From Oscillospiraceae bacterium (lineage in GTDB: Bacteria > Bacillota_A > Clostridia > Oscillospirales > Oscillospiraceae), in the NCBI GenBank assembly GCA_017411905.1, contig JAFQPB010000030.1, forward strand, positions 1 to 15,511: a DNA stretch of 15,511 bases, read 5' to 3'. A program made the translations under genes and the position numbers. Numbering within the stretch: the stretch's first letter is position 1; each line of letters starts with the position of its first letter. The notes under the pieces are model-generated. The model did no database searches, was not told the origin of the DNA, and saw nothing but the letters and a program-made list of their open reading frames with translations. This document shows, one piece after another, positions 14,496 to 15,511 of this stretch.

Positions 14496-14750
14496 TTAGC
14501 CCATACCGATAATGCCTTTGCCGCCGCCTGCATTGTTGCCGTTATCTCCGCCGTTGGTGGGAGAAGGATCGGTAGTGCCCGGTGTGGTGGGCGCATCAGT
14601 GGGTGCGGTAGTAGGTGCGGTGGTGGGCGCAGTGGTCGGTGCCGTGGTAGGCTTGGTGGTCGGATCGGTGGTTTCGGTCATAGAGCAGCCACAGGCTGCC
14701 AGAGAAACGGCCAGCGCAAGACTGACGGCAACGAGCATAAGTTTTTTCAT
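14496..14750 (-). CDS. Small Thr/Pro-repeat lipoprotein
   Basis: An 84-residue predicted lipoprotein. The signal peptide is a short basic start (MKK), a hydrophobic stretch (4-17) and the lipobox LAAC with lipidated C20. The mature part is low complexity: repeats of Thr-Thr-Ala-Pro (about 34-52), then a Pro/Gly/Asn-rich linker, ending GGGKGIIGMG. No folded domain is seen. It could be a surface spacer or a remnant of a larger lipoprotein. The repeats are also visible in the DNA as a 12-base period (about 14595-14650), so length variation between strains is likely. GGAGGAAC lies upstream of the ATG. Confidence 0.7.
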   Translation of the reverse strand: MKKLMLVAVSLALAVSLAACGCSMTETTDPTTKPTTAPTTAPTTAPTTAPTDAPTTPGTTDPSPTNGGDNGNNAGGGKGIIGMG

Positions 14751-14853
14751 ATTTGTTCCTCCTATCCTTTGGTTTCAAGCATAGTATTTCCCGAAGAAAA
14801 TCGAATACTCAGGAAATTCAGTCCATTAAAATTATGAAATCCCATTTTTGGGC

Positions 14854-14882
14854 TTGCTATTTAAGGGAAGATTTTGTATAAT
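14854..14882 (+). promoter_or_regulatory. Promoter of the polyferredoxin gene
   Basis: TTGCTA (14854-14859), a 17-base spacer and TATAAT (14877-14882), followed about 35 bases later by the ATG at 14917 with AAGGGG upstream. Confidence 0.7.
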
Positions 14883-14916
14883 AGATAAAAATAAATGAAA
14901 AGGGGATCTTTATTAA

Positions 14917-15303
14917 ATGAAGAAGCTTTCCGTTAAGAAAAATGTCGAATGTATGGCCTGTCTGGAGTGTGTCCGCGCCTGCTCCGAAGCCTTTTATAAG
15001 GAATTTCATCAGGATTTAAGCTGTATCCGTATCGTGGATAAGAACGGCGCGGCAAAGCCTATGACCTGCATCCAGTGCGGCAAGTGTGCCAAGGTTTGCG
15101 AGGCCGGTGCCATCACCCAGAATCCCAAGACCGGCGTTTATATGATCAATAAGAAGCTGTGTACCGCCTGCGGCAAATGTGTAGAAGCTTGCCCTATGAA
15201 GGTTATGGTACAAAAGGAAGGCGGCACCACAACCAAGTGCATCGCCTGTGGCATCTGCGTTAAGGTCTGTCCCATGGAAGTCCTTGAAATCGTGGAAAAG
15301 TGA
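14917..15303 (+). CDS. Small polyferredoxin with four 4Fe-4S cluster motifs
   Basis: A 128-residue soluble electron carrier. Four complete CxxCxxCxxxC motifs are present: C12-C15-C18-C22, C51-C54-C57-C61, C82-C85-C88-C92 and C108-C111-C114-C118, the last two followed by Pro. C36 is an additional cysteine. This predicts up to four [4Fe-4S] clusters. The arrangement resembles the iron-sulfur subunits of CooF/HycB type and the ferredoxins encoded beside aldehyde ferredoxin oxidoreductases, but no oxidoreductase is adjacent here. The gene has its own promoter and terminator and therefore stands alone. Its partner enzyme cannot be named from the window. It is an ordinary kind of gene for a strict anaerobe. 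Confidence 0.88.
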   Translation: MKKLSVKKNVECMACLECVRACSEAFYKEFHQDLSCIRIVDKNGAAKPMTCIQCGKCAKVCEAGAITQNPKTGVYMINKKLCTACGKCVEACPMKVMVQKEGGTTTKCIACGICVKVCPMEVLEIVEK

Positions 15304-15309
15304 TTACAT

Positions 15310-15343
15310 AAAAGGTGTACAGTACTGGCTGTACACCTTTTTT
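15310..15343 (+). terminator. Intrinsic terminator of the polyferredoxin gene
   Basis: AAAAGGTGTACAG (15310-15322) pairs perfectly with CTGTACACCTTTT (15329-15341) around a 6-base loop and runs into six or more T residues. Confidence 0.9.
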
Positions 15344-15354
15344 AATTGACAATT

Positions 15355-15421
15355 GTAGGGGTCGACCTCCCGGACGACCCGAAACATTGTGTAACGGGGC
15401 GTCGAGGACGTCGCCCCCTAC
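15355..15421. repeat. Bipartite GTAG repeat, copy 4, with extended ends
   Basis: GTAGGGG and CCCCTAC ends again enclose paired arms (GGGTCG/CGACCC on the left, GGGGCGTCG/CGTCGCCCC-like on the right). The symmetry continues outward as AATTGTAGGGG and CCCCTACAATT, giving 11-base terminal inverted repeats. The middle (about 15381-15394) is longer and AT-richer than in the other copies. Confidence 0.65.
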
Positions 15422-15455
15422 AATTTATAATTTGTAACTTGTAATTCCCTCCCCC

Positions 15456-15511
15456 GTAGGGGCGACCATCGGTCGTCCGCCGTTCCTTCCATCTGCATCG
15501 TAGGGGTTGAC
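15456..15511. repeat. Half GTAG repeat and the start of another at the window edge
   Basis: GTAGGGGCGAC and GTCGTCC (15456-15479) form a half element. After the usual kind of CCTTCCAT tail, a further GTAGGGGTTGAC begins near 15500 and is cut by the window end. Confidence 0.6.

Overview
The window looks like chromosomal DNA of a moderately GC-rich anaerobic Clostridia member, probably an Oscillospiraceae/Ruminococcaceae-type gut bacterium. This is inferred from a class A PBP with a clostridial cysteine-rich tail, the ecfA1-ecfA2-ecfT-truA order, a DUF1292 protein, a BofC-tail-like protein, a stand-alone polyferredoxin, strong AGGAGG ribosome sites, and intergenic palindromic repeats of the kind I associate with that family. 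No rRNA, tRNA, CRISPR array, phage or insertion-sequence transposase gene is visible.

Left part (1-3300, minus strand). A repeat-filled stretch (1-305) is followed by the terminator and gene of a membrane-anchored parvulin-type foldase (358-2058). Its promoter overlaps a perfect palindrome. Next is a 646-base gene-free interval. It holds two GTAG-type repeats and a structured, terminator-ended RNA gene that I read as probable 6S RNA. The RNA lies directly behind a DUF1292 gene (2705-2974), which has its own promoter. A small membrane-anchored protein resembling the BofC C-terminal region (3045-3269) follows.

Centre (3313-13080, plus strand). After a different inverted-repeat element and an extended -10 promoter come a class A penicillin-binding protein with an unexpected four-cysteine ribbon between its two enzyme domains, and an RlmI/RlmK-like methyltransferase. 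A third kind of palindromic element separates these from a tight run: ecfA1, ecfA2, ecfT (the shared energising module of ECF vitamin/metal importers; no S component is present here), truA, and a ClpE-like AAA+ unfoldase whose start overlaps the end of truA. A strong hairpin terminator at 13050-13080 ends the run.

Right part (13098-15511). A 58-residue minus-strand protein and a plus-strand gene diverge from back-to-back promoters. The plus-strand gene is a full-length homologue of type 2 orotidine-5'-phosphate decarboxylase (PyrF) that has lost its catalytic Lys and Asp and its phosphate-binding Arg, so it is a probable pseudoenzyme. Another palindromic element, a Thr/Pro-repeat lipoprotein (minus), a monocistronic four-cluster ferredoxin with promoter and terminator, and two more GTAG repeats complete the window.

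The observations most worth following are the PyrF-like pseudoenzyme, the GTAG-footed paired hairpins (REP/BIME-like architecture with compensating stem changes), the zinc-ribbon-like insert in the PBP, and the candidate 6S RNA.
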